Shown here: piece after piece, positions 12,648-23,800 of the stretch
Position numbering within the stretch: position 1 is the first letter of the stretch
Layout of the letters: the number at the start of each line of letters is the position of its first letter
DNA from: Scedosporium boydii
Taxonomy: Eukaryota > Ascomycota > Sordariomycetes > Microascales > Microascaceae
Length of the DNA stretch: 64,000 nucleotides
Direction: 5' to 3'
NCBI GenBank assembly: GCA_002221725.1
Contig: NJFT01000015.1
Span: 186,001 to 250,000 of the forward strand
Translations under genes and position numbers: made by a program
Notes under the pieces: generated by a model
Seen by the model: only the letters and a program-made list of their open reading frames with translations
Database searches by the model: none
Told to the model about the DNA's origin: nothing

Positions 12648-13322
12648 GGGAATGTTAGATAAGACTCTAAGGGGGTGGGAGTTTGTTGGAGAAGAGAGAG
12701 TGTGTGTGTGTGTGTGTGGACACAAAATGCGGAGGAAGCAGGCAAACAGCGTTGAAGAGGGGGGGTGGGCAACAAATAAGTAGAGACATCAAAGTAGTGG
12801 ACATAGAAAAGGAATGGACATAGAAAAGGAAAGGACATAGCAAATGAATGATGGACATAGCGAAAGAGTGGGACATACAAATATGGAGACATGAAAGAAG
12901 TCGAAATAGGGAAGAAGTAGGCATAATCGCTCGGGAGGCAGAAATGTCAAATAGGTAGAGACACCAAAGCATAAACATAAACTGAGTATAAACAGGAAAG
13001 AAGCAGAAACAGGAGAAAAGGAGAAACATCAGAGACGCAGCAGAAACAGGGAAGAAGGTCAACCCGGGAAGAAGGGCAAACGGGAAAGCTGCAGAAATAC
13101 GAACCGAAGGAGCAACAAAACCTGTTGAGCGTGCAAGACCAACTACTTGTATCCCCATTTACAGCCTCAGGTTGTTACAACCTGCCCATAGTTATAAGAC
13201 GGCCACATCCCGAACCAGGTAAGCCCAAGACCAGTCCTTGCACCCCCATCCTCCCTGCCACTATATCCAAGGTACAAGAAAAGGACTTACAGATAACATT
13301 AAGCTTGTTATTCAGTCTTAAG
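12648..13322. repeat. Divergent spacer with purine-rich strand and GGACATAG repeats
   Basis: This is the promoter region between two divergent genes. It has a TG dinucleotide run at 12701-12718. Several copies of GGACATAG or GGACATA occur between about 12799 and 12876, spaced about 12-20 bp apart. From about 12780 to 13100 the plus strand is strongly purine-rich. A unit like TAAGTAGAGACATCAAAG near 12777 recurs imperfectly near 12951. Confidence 0.7.
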
Positions 13323-15222
13323 ATGTCTTCGGTAGCAGGGCAACGGGCGGCCTTGCCACACGTTCGTGGCTTTACTGTTGTCTCAATCGATTTTGGGACC
13401 ACGTAAGTGCCCCGGCGCCCTGAACTTCTCAAGAAATACATACCTACTAATCCCTCAGACAGATACTCCGGGATGGCGTATGCCCGTCCCGATAACCTGA
13501 CGCCGATTGTTGTTCAGGACTGGCCTCATGGAGGCTTGGGGTCCTTCGAGTCGGAACCAAAGGTGCCGACGTCTCTTTGTGTCCTCAAAGATGCTGCTGT
13601 CCGCTGGGGATATGATGCTCACGGAGGCGATAATCCCTTTACCCTGTTTAAACTTCTGCTGATGTACCCATACGATCTCCCATCAAAGATACGAAAAGCG
13701 CCAGCTTTTCGTGACGCACTTGACAAGGCTTGCAGGTCTGACATGACTGCCAAAGACCTAGCTAGCGTTTACCTTCGCCAGCTTTGGCAGCACTTCTTGA
13801 ACTTTTCCCAGCTAAAAGATTCTGAGAAGGAGAAGATGCGAATTGTGGTGACACTGCCAGTTGGATGGCCTGACGCGATAAGCGTGAGAATGAAGGACGT
13901 CCTCGCTCGGGCAGGCATTCTCGACAGCATACCGAGCTACGATCTCCGGTTCCTGCGGGAACCCCAGGCTGCGGCTCTAGCTATGGCACATGACGCCAAC
14001 AGTTCCTCGATTTTGGCGGTAAGACCTGGAAATGGAATCGAACTTGAAGTTGTGCTGACCTCCTCTTAGGCTGGTGACATTTTTATCGTGTGCGACTGCG
14101 GTGGTGGCACCGTAGTAGGCAACCTCGGATTGAGCTTACCCCCTTCCATCTCCTATTTCACAGGTCTAACTTCGTATGTGCAGGACTCAATTGTATACAA
14201 AGTGACGTCGGTCGGACCGCCGCTTCGCTTTGAGGAGATACTGCCATGCCAGGGCGGGTATTCAGGTGTGGCACTTGTGAACTACGCCTTCATAGAGCTT
14301 CTGAGGACGAAGATGGCGGATACCCCGGGTATCCGAGACCCCATGTATGTCCCGAACGCGGACTTTCAGAAGCTAGCCCACACAAATTGGGAGCTAGGTA
14401 TCAAGAGGGGGTTTACTGGGCGTGAGGCATCTGTCAAGGTCGACATTCCTCTAAGCCTGTCGACAGACGGAAGAGGAGACCACTCCATCCAATTCTACAA
14501 GCAAGTTGCAGCTGCTTCTGTCTTTTCTGCCTACAGGAGCTGGCTGTGAGCTATACTAACGAAGCGACGACAAGGGGGGAGATTGTCAACTTAATGGATG
14601 ACACGATTCAGACCATCTATAGTCTGATCACGAGCCAGCACTTCTCTGTGTTCAATAAGACATCGGGTGCACAAAACGCGAAGGTAAGGGGAATTCTTAT
14701 TTCTTGTTCATGTTTCAAGGCTGCCACACTAATATCTACATGCCTAGTACGTCTTTCTTTCGGGTGGGTTTGGTGGAAGCCCCTATCTGCGGAATTATTT
14801 GAGGGAAAGAATCCCCAACAGTATCGAAGTGCGGTGGCACACTATCCGGCCCATACTTCAACGAGTTAGTGCCCCTACTTACCCGGAGTACTGTAGTGCG
14901 ATGTTCTTACGATATATTCCGTTAGGGTCATCCTTTTCCAGCCGGATATTGCGTTCGATTCCGTCCTGAAGACTGTTTCGCCGTCTCCTGCAAGGCGGTG
15001 GATGGTGGCACCGCTCAACGACAGCTTCAGCTGAGCATACTCCGCCTCTCCCAAGGTGGGGTGAACGAGAGGGCATGCGACATCATCCTATCCCCTCACG
15101 TTCTCGATCCGGAACTGGAGATAATCATGGACGGCGACTCGCTGAAATTTGGTATCAGGTCTAATGGCATGCGCCAAGGTCCAGATAGCGCGAGGGTTCT
15201 CTATTACGAGCAACCGGCATGA
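13323..15222 (+). CDS. Hsp70-like ATPase (actin/Hsp70 fold, fungal HSPA12-like class)
   Basis: Proposed exons are 13323..13402, 13463..14018, 14070..14114, 14184..14504, 14537..14683, 14748..14864 and 14926..15222, giving 520 residues. Nucleotide-binding motifs are completed by splicing: D-F-G-T-T-Y-S-G at the first junction (phosphate 1), D-C-G-G-G-T-V-D at the third (phosphate 2), and Y-V-F-L-S-G-G-F-G-G-S at the fifth (adenosine). The connect motif region contains P-Q-A-A-A. This layout fits the divergent Hsp70-like proteins common in filamentous fungi rather than canonical Ssa or Kar2. One proposed intron, 14505..14536, is only 32 nt with a weak GTTGCA donor; it may be a frameshift or need a different donor, for example at 14439. 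The last exon has no motif I know. Confidence 0.75.
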
Positions 15223-16049
15223 TCAATGATGTTTTGCCGTCTTCAGACAGTTCGAAGTCCCAGGTCTCGGTGCTGACGAGAGTGATTGGCATTCAGGAGC
15301 CGCGTGATTTGGCGAGCCATGACGCGGGAAGCAGATTTAGTTTCGGGAGCAGATGTGTATTTTTAAATAACTGCTTAGTTACGGCCATCAAAAGATGTTT
15401 TCCATGGTTGTATCAAATACAGTGACTGCAACGCCATTTACTTGGATGTACTTCGTAGGTTTGAAGATGTCCGGACCACTGGACCACGGTTGCAGGATTG
15501 AGGTTGAGGTTGACGGCCATATCACGTGACCGATTTGACCAAGCCTGCTCCAAGTTCCATGTCCCAAGCCCTGTGCAAGCGGCCAACGTAAACTAGGCTC
15601 AAGCGAACTTCTTGTTAGCGGTCTTCTCGAGGCTATCAATCCATCCATTCATCCCTGATCCACCCTGCGACATTTACTTTGTATGCGCTGAGAGTCTACT
15701 GCCAAATGGTACGTGAGTAACCCGAGCACCACACGTTGGCCCAGGAGCTCGGCATCTCTCTTGGAACTGCGGGTCGGGAACACGACCTTTGTCCACGCGA
15801 GGCGGCGTAAACTTTAGGTAGTCATGCATACCTGGCACATCTTCTAAACCCTTACGGAAACTGATTGGGCTTGGATCTATCTCTATATTTTACCAGCCTA
15901 CGTACTTCGTACTCCGTCGGCCGTGATCGTGTCTCTCAAAGCTCCCGACTGGGCCGCCCCTCACTGCCCGATTTGGCCGCCGGCACTTGCAACCAAGAAA
16001 CAAGAAACTCTGGCCCCCGACTATCTTAAGTGGCCAAGTCTAGTTCATC
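15223..16049. other. Spacer, no gene seen
   Basis: About 0.8 kb between two plus-strand genes. It contains exact TACTTCGTA words at 15449-15457 and 15903-15911, the second followed by CTCCGT. No coding frame with recognisable features is seen. Confidence 0.6.
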
Positions 16050-18893
16050 ATGAACGGGAGCCGTCAATGGACACATCTGGGCCTCCTCTCTAATCATGCT
16101 AAGTCACCATACAGCCTGCATCGCTCACTCCACCATGCTTCAGCTTCGCGAACATTCCATCAACGGCAACTAGCTGCTCTCCAACTCCAATCTCTGAAAT
16201 CCTGGAAAGCTTGTCGACGATGGAAAAGCTCTTTGAATCATATAAATCTTGGGAAAATCCTGCGTATCTCTGACGAGGTTTCACATGCAGTTGCCTCTAA
16301 TCAGCCGGTTGTCGCATTGGAGTCCACCATTTACACCCACGGCGCACTCGGCCAGGATCTTGAACTCGAGAGGATTGTCCGGGAAAATGGAGGAATCCCT
16401 GCCGTCGTCGGTATCTTGGACGGCGTGCCAACGGTCGGTCTGACTCCCGAGGAGATAGATCGGATGGTCAACGAGGGCAAATCCGTCAAGGCGTCGAGGA
16501 GGGACATCGCGTATCTAGCTGGAAAGGTAAGCCTCCGTGTTTGATTTTTTCTCTGTTGGCCTTTACTTCATCACAACCCTTCCCTTGCGCCTCCACCTCT
16601 TAGCACCTAGAGAAACGCAGTTTCTCTTCATGATCTCCGGCCTCAACCGAGTCTCCGTCTATCCTACCTGCCATTACATGATGACAACCCACCCCTAGCC
16701 CTAGCCCAACGCAGCACATAAATGATTAAGTAGATCGCCGGGATTCTCATTCCATTTTCTCTCTCCTCCTTATATAGGGTCTATTAAGTCGAGGCATTCA
16801 TGGTGGCACTACCATCGCGGGAACCATGCTTCTCGCGAGAATCGCCGGCATCCGGGTTTTTGGTACCGGTGGGCTTGGAGGCGTCCATAGAGGTGGCCAG
16901 GACTCTCTTGACATCTCTGCCGACCTCACGGAACTTGGAAGGACACGAGTGGCTGTGGTGAGCAGCGGCTGCAAGGGGTTTTTGGACATCCCGCGTACCC
17001 TGGAATACCTCGAGACGCAAGGAACCTTGGTCGCCACCTTTGCAGATGGTCGCGAGGGCAATGTCGACTTCCCCGCTTTTTGGGCCCGCGAGAGCGGCAC
17101 GAAAAGCCCTGCCGTGGTCCATAATGAGAAGGAGGCGGCTGCGATCATATTAGTCCAGGAAAGACTTGGGATCGAATCCGGGCTCCTATTCGCGAATCCG
17201 ATCGCAGAAGAACATGCCATCCCAAGTGCTGAGATGGCGGCGGCCATTGAGACGGCCGTACGGGAAGCCTCCGAAAAGGGCTATACCGGAAGCACTAATA
17301 CGCCTTTCGTGTTATCGCGGATACGAGACCTGACGGGCGGAAAGAGCGTTGAAGCCAATGTTGCTCTTGTTCAGGCAAATGTAGCCAGAGCTGCCAAGAT
17401 TGCATCGGAGCTATCCAAGCTCACGCGAGTAGGGTCCGAGGCGTCAACCTTTAAGACACAGTGAGTTTTGAACAGAAGTTAGTACCTCTCCGATTGGGTG
17501 TGCTCGAAACTAATCTACTCGGGCGATATAGCCCTCTGCCGACATCCCCCTCTACGAAGAATACCCATGGCGAGAGTAAGAAGCTTGGGAAAGCAGATAT
17601 TCTGGTAGCTGGTGCGGTCGCCATCGACTTGAACTGCAATTATCTTGCACAGCCAGGTTCCAGCACCGAATCTGGCCAGAAGGATGTAATGCCAAAATTG
17701 CATACATCCAATCCTTCACGAATTAATCAGTCTGTTGGTGGCGTAGGCCACAATGTTGCCTTGGCTGCCCACCGAGTGAGCGGTGATTCAAGAGTCAGGC
17801 TTTGCAGTATGGTTGGTGATGACGTGTAAGTTTCTTCTTCGACAAGCCCAGTTGGGTTTTTCTTTCCCCTTGAGAGGGAGGCTCCCTTCCCGGAGCTCTG
17901 CTGACAGAGATATCAAGGGCCGGCATGACGGTTTTGTCAGGCCTTCAAGCCTGCGGCCTTGACACCAGCTATGTTCGAAAGCTTTCGGCCGACTACCATT
18001 CTTCAAGCCGCACAGCCCAATACGTCGCCGTCAATGACGCTCAGAAGAACCTGGTCATGGCCATGGCCGACATGGGTATCTTTACACATCACTCATTTCC
18101 CGAGTATTGGAAGTCAGCCGTGGCCGGTGCTAGGCCGCAATGGCTTGTAGTCGATGGTAACTGGAGCGAGAAGGACATTCGAGCATGGATACAAGCGGCC
18201 AGGGACCACCAGTGCTCGGTAGCGTTCGAGCCAGTCTCGACGGCGAAGGCGAGCAGGCTATTCTGCCCGGAGCGAGACTTTTCAAACCTGCGCGTTTATC
18301 CCAATGCGGCGATTGACATTGCGACGCCGAATCACTTTGAGCTTCTCTCCATGTTCAACGCAGCGAGAGAGAACGGCTACTTCGACAACCCAGCATGGTT
18401 TAGTGTCATCGACGCATTTGGCATGCGCGGGGCGCGGGAACGGTTCGTGACCCTGACGTCGGCCGAGATGACCGACGCGGGTATTCCCGTCCAGAGCGTC
18501 CAGCTTCTCCCGTACATACCCACGGTCATTACAAAGATGGGGCCCAAGGGAGTTCTCCTCACTACCATCTTGCACAAGGATGACCCTCGCCTACGGGATC
18601 CCGATTCCGAACGGTACATCCTTACAAGGAGTTCCGGTGACCATCCGCACGTTGGCGGTATCTACATGAGACTATTCCCGGCGGCTGAAGAAGTGCAAGA
18701 TATCGTATCAGTCAACGGCGTCGGGGACACGTTCCTCGGAGTCCTAGTTGCCGGGCTGGCCAAGGGGGGCAAGGTCGAGAATCTGATTGACGTGGCGCAG
18801 AAGGCGGCAATTCTTACGTTGAAGAGTAGGGAGGCCGTGAGTCCTGATCTTGGATGGCTCGAGGGGAAATTAAGAGATGCTGCGGCTTTGTGA
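16050..18893 (+). CDS. Bifunctional pseudouridine-5'-phosphate glycosidase / pseudouridine kinase
   Basis: Pseudouridine breakdown enzyme: the kinase half phosphorylates pseudouridine and the glycosidase half splits it to uracil and ribose 5-phosphate. Exons are 16050..16526, 16778..17460, 17532..17825 and 17918..18893 (809 residues, all junctions in frame). The PsuG part (about residues 80-385) shows V-V-A-L-E-S-T-I-Y-T-H-G, H-G-G-T-T-I-A-G-T-M and F-G-T-G-G-L-G-G-V-H-R-G. The PfkB-type kinase part (about 400-809) shows S-V-G-G-V-G-H-N-V-A near its start and the C-terminal N-G-V-G-D-T-F anion-hole/catalytic-base motif. The first 75 residues are Arg/Ser/His-rich with few acidic residues, so mitochondrial import is possible. 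Bacteria keep these as separate psuG and psuK genes; fused forms are known in eukaryotes. Confidence 0.92.
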
Positions 18894-19373
18894 CGGAGCA
18901 TAGCGAGCTGATGCTGTCTCGTTGTAATGTAGATACCTGACGCAATTCTTGGCCCGTCAAAAGCAATAATGAGCCAATTAAGCGAACATATGAAGAATAT
19001 CCTGGTCGTTGTTCCCATCATGCTGTTCCGATAGGACCTGTGACGTCGTTTCCAGTTATTTATCAGTGGCGGCCTGTCTCTAACCGTAATAACCCTAACC
19101 TCCAGCCAGCGCGGGGTCAGAGGGAGCAGAACTACCCCGCCATACGTGCTGTGTTCGCTGTGCATACTTCAACAGTTCCTCAATTGATCCCATCTCCTAC
19201 GCGTGGACTCGACGACACGCGACTTAGTCTGCCAAACCTCAACTCAACCAACATCAAATCTAAAGCCGATTCTCAACACTCCGCCGCCGCCACAACGATG
19301 ATAATATAGCTTGATAACATATCCCACACACCAAAAACACAATCAAATTTGCCTAGCATCTCTCAATTCCAAC
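18894..19373. other. Spacer, promoter region of SLD5
   Basis: About 480 bp with no open frame of note. A short AACCCTAACCT at about 19090-19100 resembles telomere repeat but is a single occurrence. Confidence 0.5.
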
Positions 19374-20208
19374 ATGGACATCGACGACATCCTCCGCGAA
19401 GTCGACCCCTCCACAAGCACAGTCGGCTCCTCAACCCGCGACATCCAACTCCTAACCCGCCTCTGGGTCGCCGAGCGCTCGTCCGCGGAGCTCCTAGAGT
19501 AAGCCTGTTGCCTCTACGCTGCCCCTTCCTCCCACCCTCTTCCTATTTCCTTTCCAGGAGCCGGCGTAACTAAAAAAAGAGGTGGGAAATGCAAGATGGC
19601 CAAGGTCGGGGTTCTTCGAACGCATGAATGACCGGATAAAGCTCCAAATCGAAAAAGTCGAAGAGATGACGGGCGACATGGATCCGAAGACGAACTTTAC
19701 TCTTGTGGTGATACAGACCGAGTTGGAGCGGTACAAATTTCTCGTGCGAAGTTATCTACGCGCGCGAATCGCCAAGGTAAAAGCAATCCCTCCCTCTCTC
19801 CACCCGCACGCGAAGAAGAGGGCCAAAAATTAACCAAAATATACATAGATCGACAAACACACCCTCCACTACCTCTCCACCCCTCCCCTCCGCAACCGCC
19901 TCTCCCCCACCGAACTCGCCTACGCAACCCGCCACCAAGCCCTCCTGCACAACCACTACCTCACCTCCTTCCTCTCCGCCTTACCCCCGGCCCTGCGAAA
20001 CCTCAACGACACGGCCGGAAACGTGGGAATGGTCGACGCGCCCGACGCCGAGACGGCCGTCTTCGTGCGTCTGCTGAGGGACGCCGAGGTTAGGGGGCGG
20101 GGCACGGACGAGGACTCGGTTGTGAGGGGGAGGGAGGGGGACGTTTTTGTTGTGAGGTGGGAGGGGGTTAGGGGGCTTGTGGAGGATGGGGTTGCGGAGC
20201 TGGTTTAG
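19374..20208 (+). CDS. SLD5: GINS complex subunit Sld5
   Basis: Subunit of the GINS tetramer that joins Cdc45 and Mcm2-7 in the replicative helicase. Exons are 19374..19498, 19596..19776 and 19849..20208, giving 221 residues, the usual size. It begins [10 protein letters not shown], then has a helical core with [27 protein letters not shown] and I-D-K-H-T-L-H-Y-L, which are Sld5 hallmarks. The C-terminal B domain ends V-E-D-G-V-A-E-L-V. The second exon starts W-P-R after a splice that completes Glu. It is a standard, intact copy. Confidence 0.93.
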
Positions 20209-20890
20209 GGCGGCGGTGGGAGGGATGGGAGAGGAGGGGCACAATTTGGAGTTTGAGGGCAAGATATCCAGATTCACGGGATGAAGATGGATGGAGGTAG
20301 GGGAGACAGGGGGGATGCGGTTTATAATGCACGAGTTCTGCCATGCCGAAGCCACGAGGAGGGATACTCGTGGCCTTGATGTGTATACAATGTTAATGAA
20401 TACTCAAGAATAGACTTCACCAAGAGATATCACTCTCGCGAGCGCTGCATCTTGACAAACTAGGAGGATACTGGAACGTCTAGTGAGGAGACTATTGCCT
20501 ACTATACCCGCTCTAGCATATTCAAGAAACAAAACTAAAATCACGGGGAGCTTACAGAAAGGGACGACGATATGGAACATCCAATGTATAGAAGGTGTCA
20601 ATTTGTCTACCAGCGATGGTTTCCATGAATATGCGTATAATAAATCCCAAAAAAAATTCCATAAACCATCACCAACTCCTAGCAATGCTCGCTGTATCCC
20701 TCTTTATGCCTGCTCCTCTCCCATTCCAGTCTCCCATACCATGTAAAATTGTTTTTTGTTGACCCTTCTAAAAAGTTCCAAATATTTATGGGACATCTGT
20801 GCGATGTCTTAAATGAGTGACAAGTAGTAGAAAGAAAAAAACAAGAAAAAGTCATAAAATTGAAGAACAAAAGAAACAAAGAAAAAGAAT
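20209..20890. other. Tail-to-tail spacer
   Basis: 3' flank of SLD5 and of the large minus-strand gene. It is AT-rich toward 20800-20890 with A-rich runs. No gene is seen. Confidence 0.55.
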
Positions 20891-23800
20891 TTATCGCCCC
20901 CGTCGGAAGACCGACGTGGCGAGTGTGACTCCAGCCGCAAAGATCATGAAACCAGGGAGTGAGCTAGTAGCCGGCTGCTGCCTCCGTGCCGCCTTGGGAT
21001 CATCGCGCTTTTGTCCCGCCTCGCCCCGCTCGCTGGCTCTCCGCAGAGGAGCGTCCGGCAAGCCGTGAGCTGTGGCAGGGCGTGAGGACGCTGATGACGA
21101 CGCCGAGGACATGGCAGAACGAGGAGTGTGGTAGCCGAGAAGCGCATCCTGGAGCGGAACTTTGTAGTCGTGTCGGTTCAGGAGGCCGGTCGTGCCCACT
21201 GGCTGGGGTCGGGGTTGTTGCGGCTTCGAGAATGGGACGGCTGTGGCTGGTCGGGAGTCGACGACTGCAGCCGAGCCTCCGAGCAACGGGCAGAGGTTGA
21301 AGATTGCGGACGCGGGACGAAGGATAAGAGCGGTGCTGTATCCGGACGACTGTGGCCGAGAGGGAGCCTCGACAAGCTGCTGAGCCTCAAGATCGGGCTC
21401 GCTTGCCTTAGCCTCCGCTTCCTCGGGTTGTGAAATCGCCCTTTCCGCTTCACTATCTGTTCCCGTCTTATCTTCGGGACTCTCAGCAACAACTGGTTCC
21501 TCGGCAATGTTGGCCGTAGTCTCATGCTCAACTTGATTCTCAACCAGCTCTATCTCCTTGCCCTTGGGTTCGGCAGGATGAGCCGGCACAGTATCATAGT
21601 GGACATGGTACCACGATTCACCGCCCAGTTGCGACTGTTCGTCCGCCTTCACGTCGACTGAAAGGCCCTTAGAATCAACTAGGCTGCGGTCCTTGGTCGT
21701 CTCAATAACGGCACCAGAAATAAACGGTTCGTCACCTTTGGTGATTTCGATATCAGCATCCTTGGGTGAGACTTGGTTTTCAGCCACGGAAGCCGTCTGG
21801 GTATCGACTTCTCCCGCGGCTACCTTCTCTCTCGAGGATACTTCCACTTCAACCTCCTCAGCAACAGTCGCTTCCTCGACCGCATGAGACTTGTTAAGAA
21901 CCGCTTCGCCGGTCTTCAATGCCTGGATGGGATTCATGGAGTCGACCTGGTCATCGCCTTGCGAGATTTCGACACTTACTTCCTCGGGGTTAACCTGGCT
22001 TTCAACCGCGATCGCTTTTGTCTCCGCGTCTTCGACGACTGCAATAGAGTCATTCTTCGACACTTCAACAGCATCCGCAGTATCCGCTTGGCCATCACCC
22101 TTTGAGGTTTCAATATCAACTTCTTCGGGCTTACCCTGGTCTTCAACCATGTCCCGGCCGATCTCTACCTCCTCGACCGTCGCCAGGGTGTCCTCGGATG
22201 TTTCGACGATGGCAACAATAGCGTCAGATGAGACCCGGCTCTTTATCGCTTTGAAGTCCTTCTCTTCGAGCTCGACCAGTGTCTCGACCGTGGACGCCGT
22301 CTCAGTATCAATATCCTGGGCAATCTTTTTGTCGCCAATGGATACATCAACGACGGCAGCCATAGCCTCGTCCTGGTCTACTGTCGTAGACGTTGGGACA
22401 TCCGCAACAAGTCTGGTCTCTACATCAGCCACAGGCGCCTCGACTACTTCATCCTTGGCAACTTCCTCCGCCTGCCCTCCGGAGGTTCCCGCGACAGCAA
22501 CCTCTACGGCGTCAAGAACCCTAGGGACAATGGGTTGCACCACAGGCACTTCAGCGGGAAACTCAACGGGTATCACGGCCGGCAATGCGGCGATCACATC
22601 GCGAGCAAGAAGACTAATCCGCTTGTCCACTGATGTCTGCTCGGCCATGAGTGACAGCTTCACTGATCTCGCTTGTGGCTCCGAGGAGTCTTCAAGGATA
22701 TCTTTGCTAGTGTTGCTATCGGTGGTCGGGATTGCCTCGTCGACCGTGGTCTCTGCAGGGTCCTCTGGAACCTCCGAAGTGAGGGCAGATACTTGATCCC
22801 AGGCAACATGTACCATTTCGCTGTCCTCATCGGAAAGGCTCCTCTCCTCTTCGGCAGCGTCCTCCTCTTGCACAGCAGGAACAGCCGATGCGGTCTCTTC
22901 TTCCTCTATTTCAGGCTCGAGCGGCTCGCACCAGTATTCTAGCCAGCCTTCCATGATCGGGTAGGGTGAAACTGCTGCCGTTGCCTCCTCCATGGTTTTC
23001 TCCTGCTCGGGTTCGAGCGTCTCGCACCAGTATTCAAGCCAACCCTCCACCATTGGCTCTGGTACTTCCTCGCCACCCCGGCCATCGCCCTCGGTGGGCT
23101 CGGCACGGCGCTCTGCTACCGGGGAATCCGGGGCTCCAGTGTAGGCCTCCTCAAAGCTGGGGTTCGAGACGGAATAGGCATCTTCTTCAACCTCGGAGTT
23201 CCATTTGATGTCAACGGTCCAGATGGGCGTGGGCGTACCGGGGATTGGCCGTCCAATGACTGGGTGGCCCAGCTTGGACAAGGGGACCCGTCCGTACTCG
23301 TAATCCTTAGAACAGCCCTCAACTTGCTGCTCGAACTGTGCGAAGTCACGAACGATAGTCTCATTGCCTTCTTCATCTGCAATTCGAGGACCGCGGCTAG
23401 GTGATTCTGGCATTATATCACCTCGCCTAAGATCCGGGCTGACGAAGATGCTACCGCGCTCAGTCTCATTGTCTCCATAGATGAGGCTTGGGGTGGATGG
23501 AGGGGTCATGTCAACCTCATCCGGCTTGACATCACGGTCCTTGATAGTAGATTCATTGTCGAAGGTGAGCTCCCGGTATAGGCTGCTGCTTGGCGTCTTG
23601 ACTTCGCCTCGCAGACTCGCGGCCTTGGTGGCGGGAGTAGCCTTCTCCATGGCTGGACTAGCGTGATTGCTTGGTGGAGGAGTGCAGACGGATGGGTGCT
23701 GCTGGGGCGCCTTCTCGAGGGCCTTTGACGGTGCTCTCTGCCGGGTGGGGATAACGACGGGTACGGCGTGGCCCCTTTGGGTTACATGCAGATTGAGAAT

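Noticed and set aside
19085..19105. Telomere-like AACCCTAACCT
   Set aside because: It is a single near-copy in a promoter region, not an array.
21891..22796. 301-codon frame on the plus strand inside the giant protein gene
   Set aside because: It is Ser/Thr/Ala-rich, the expected antisense image of a Glu/Val/Asp repeat region. The minus frame is far longer and has a coherent architecture.
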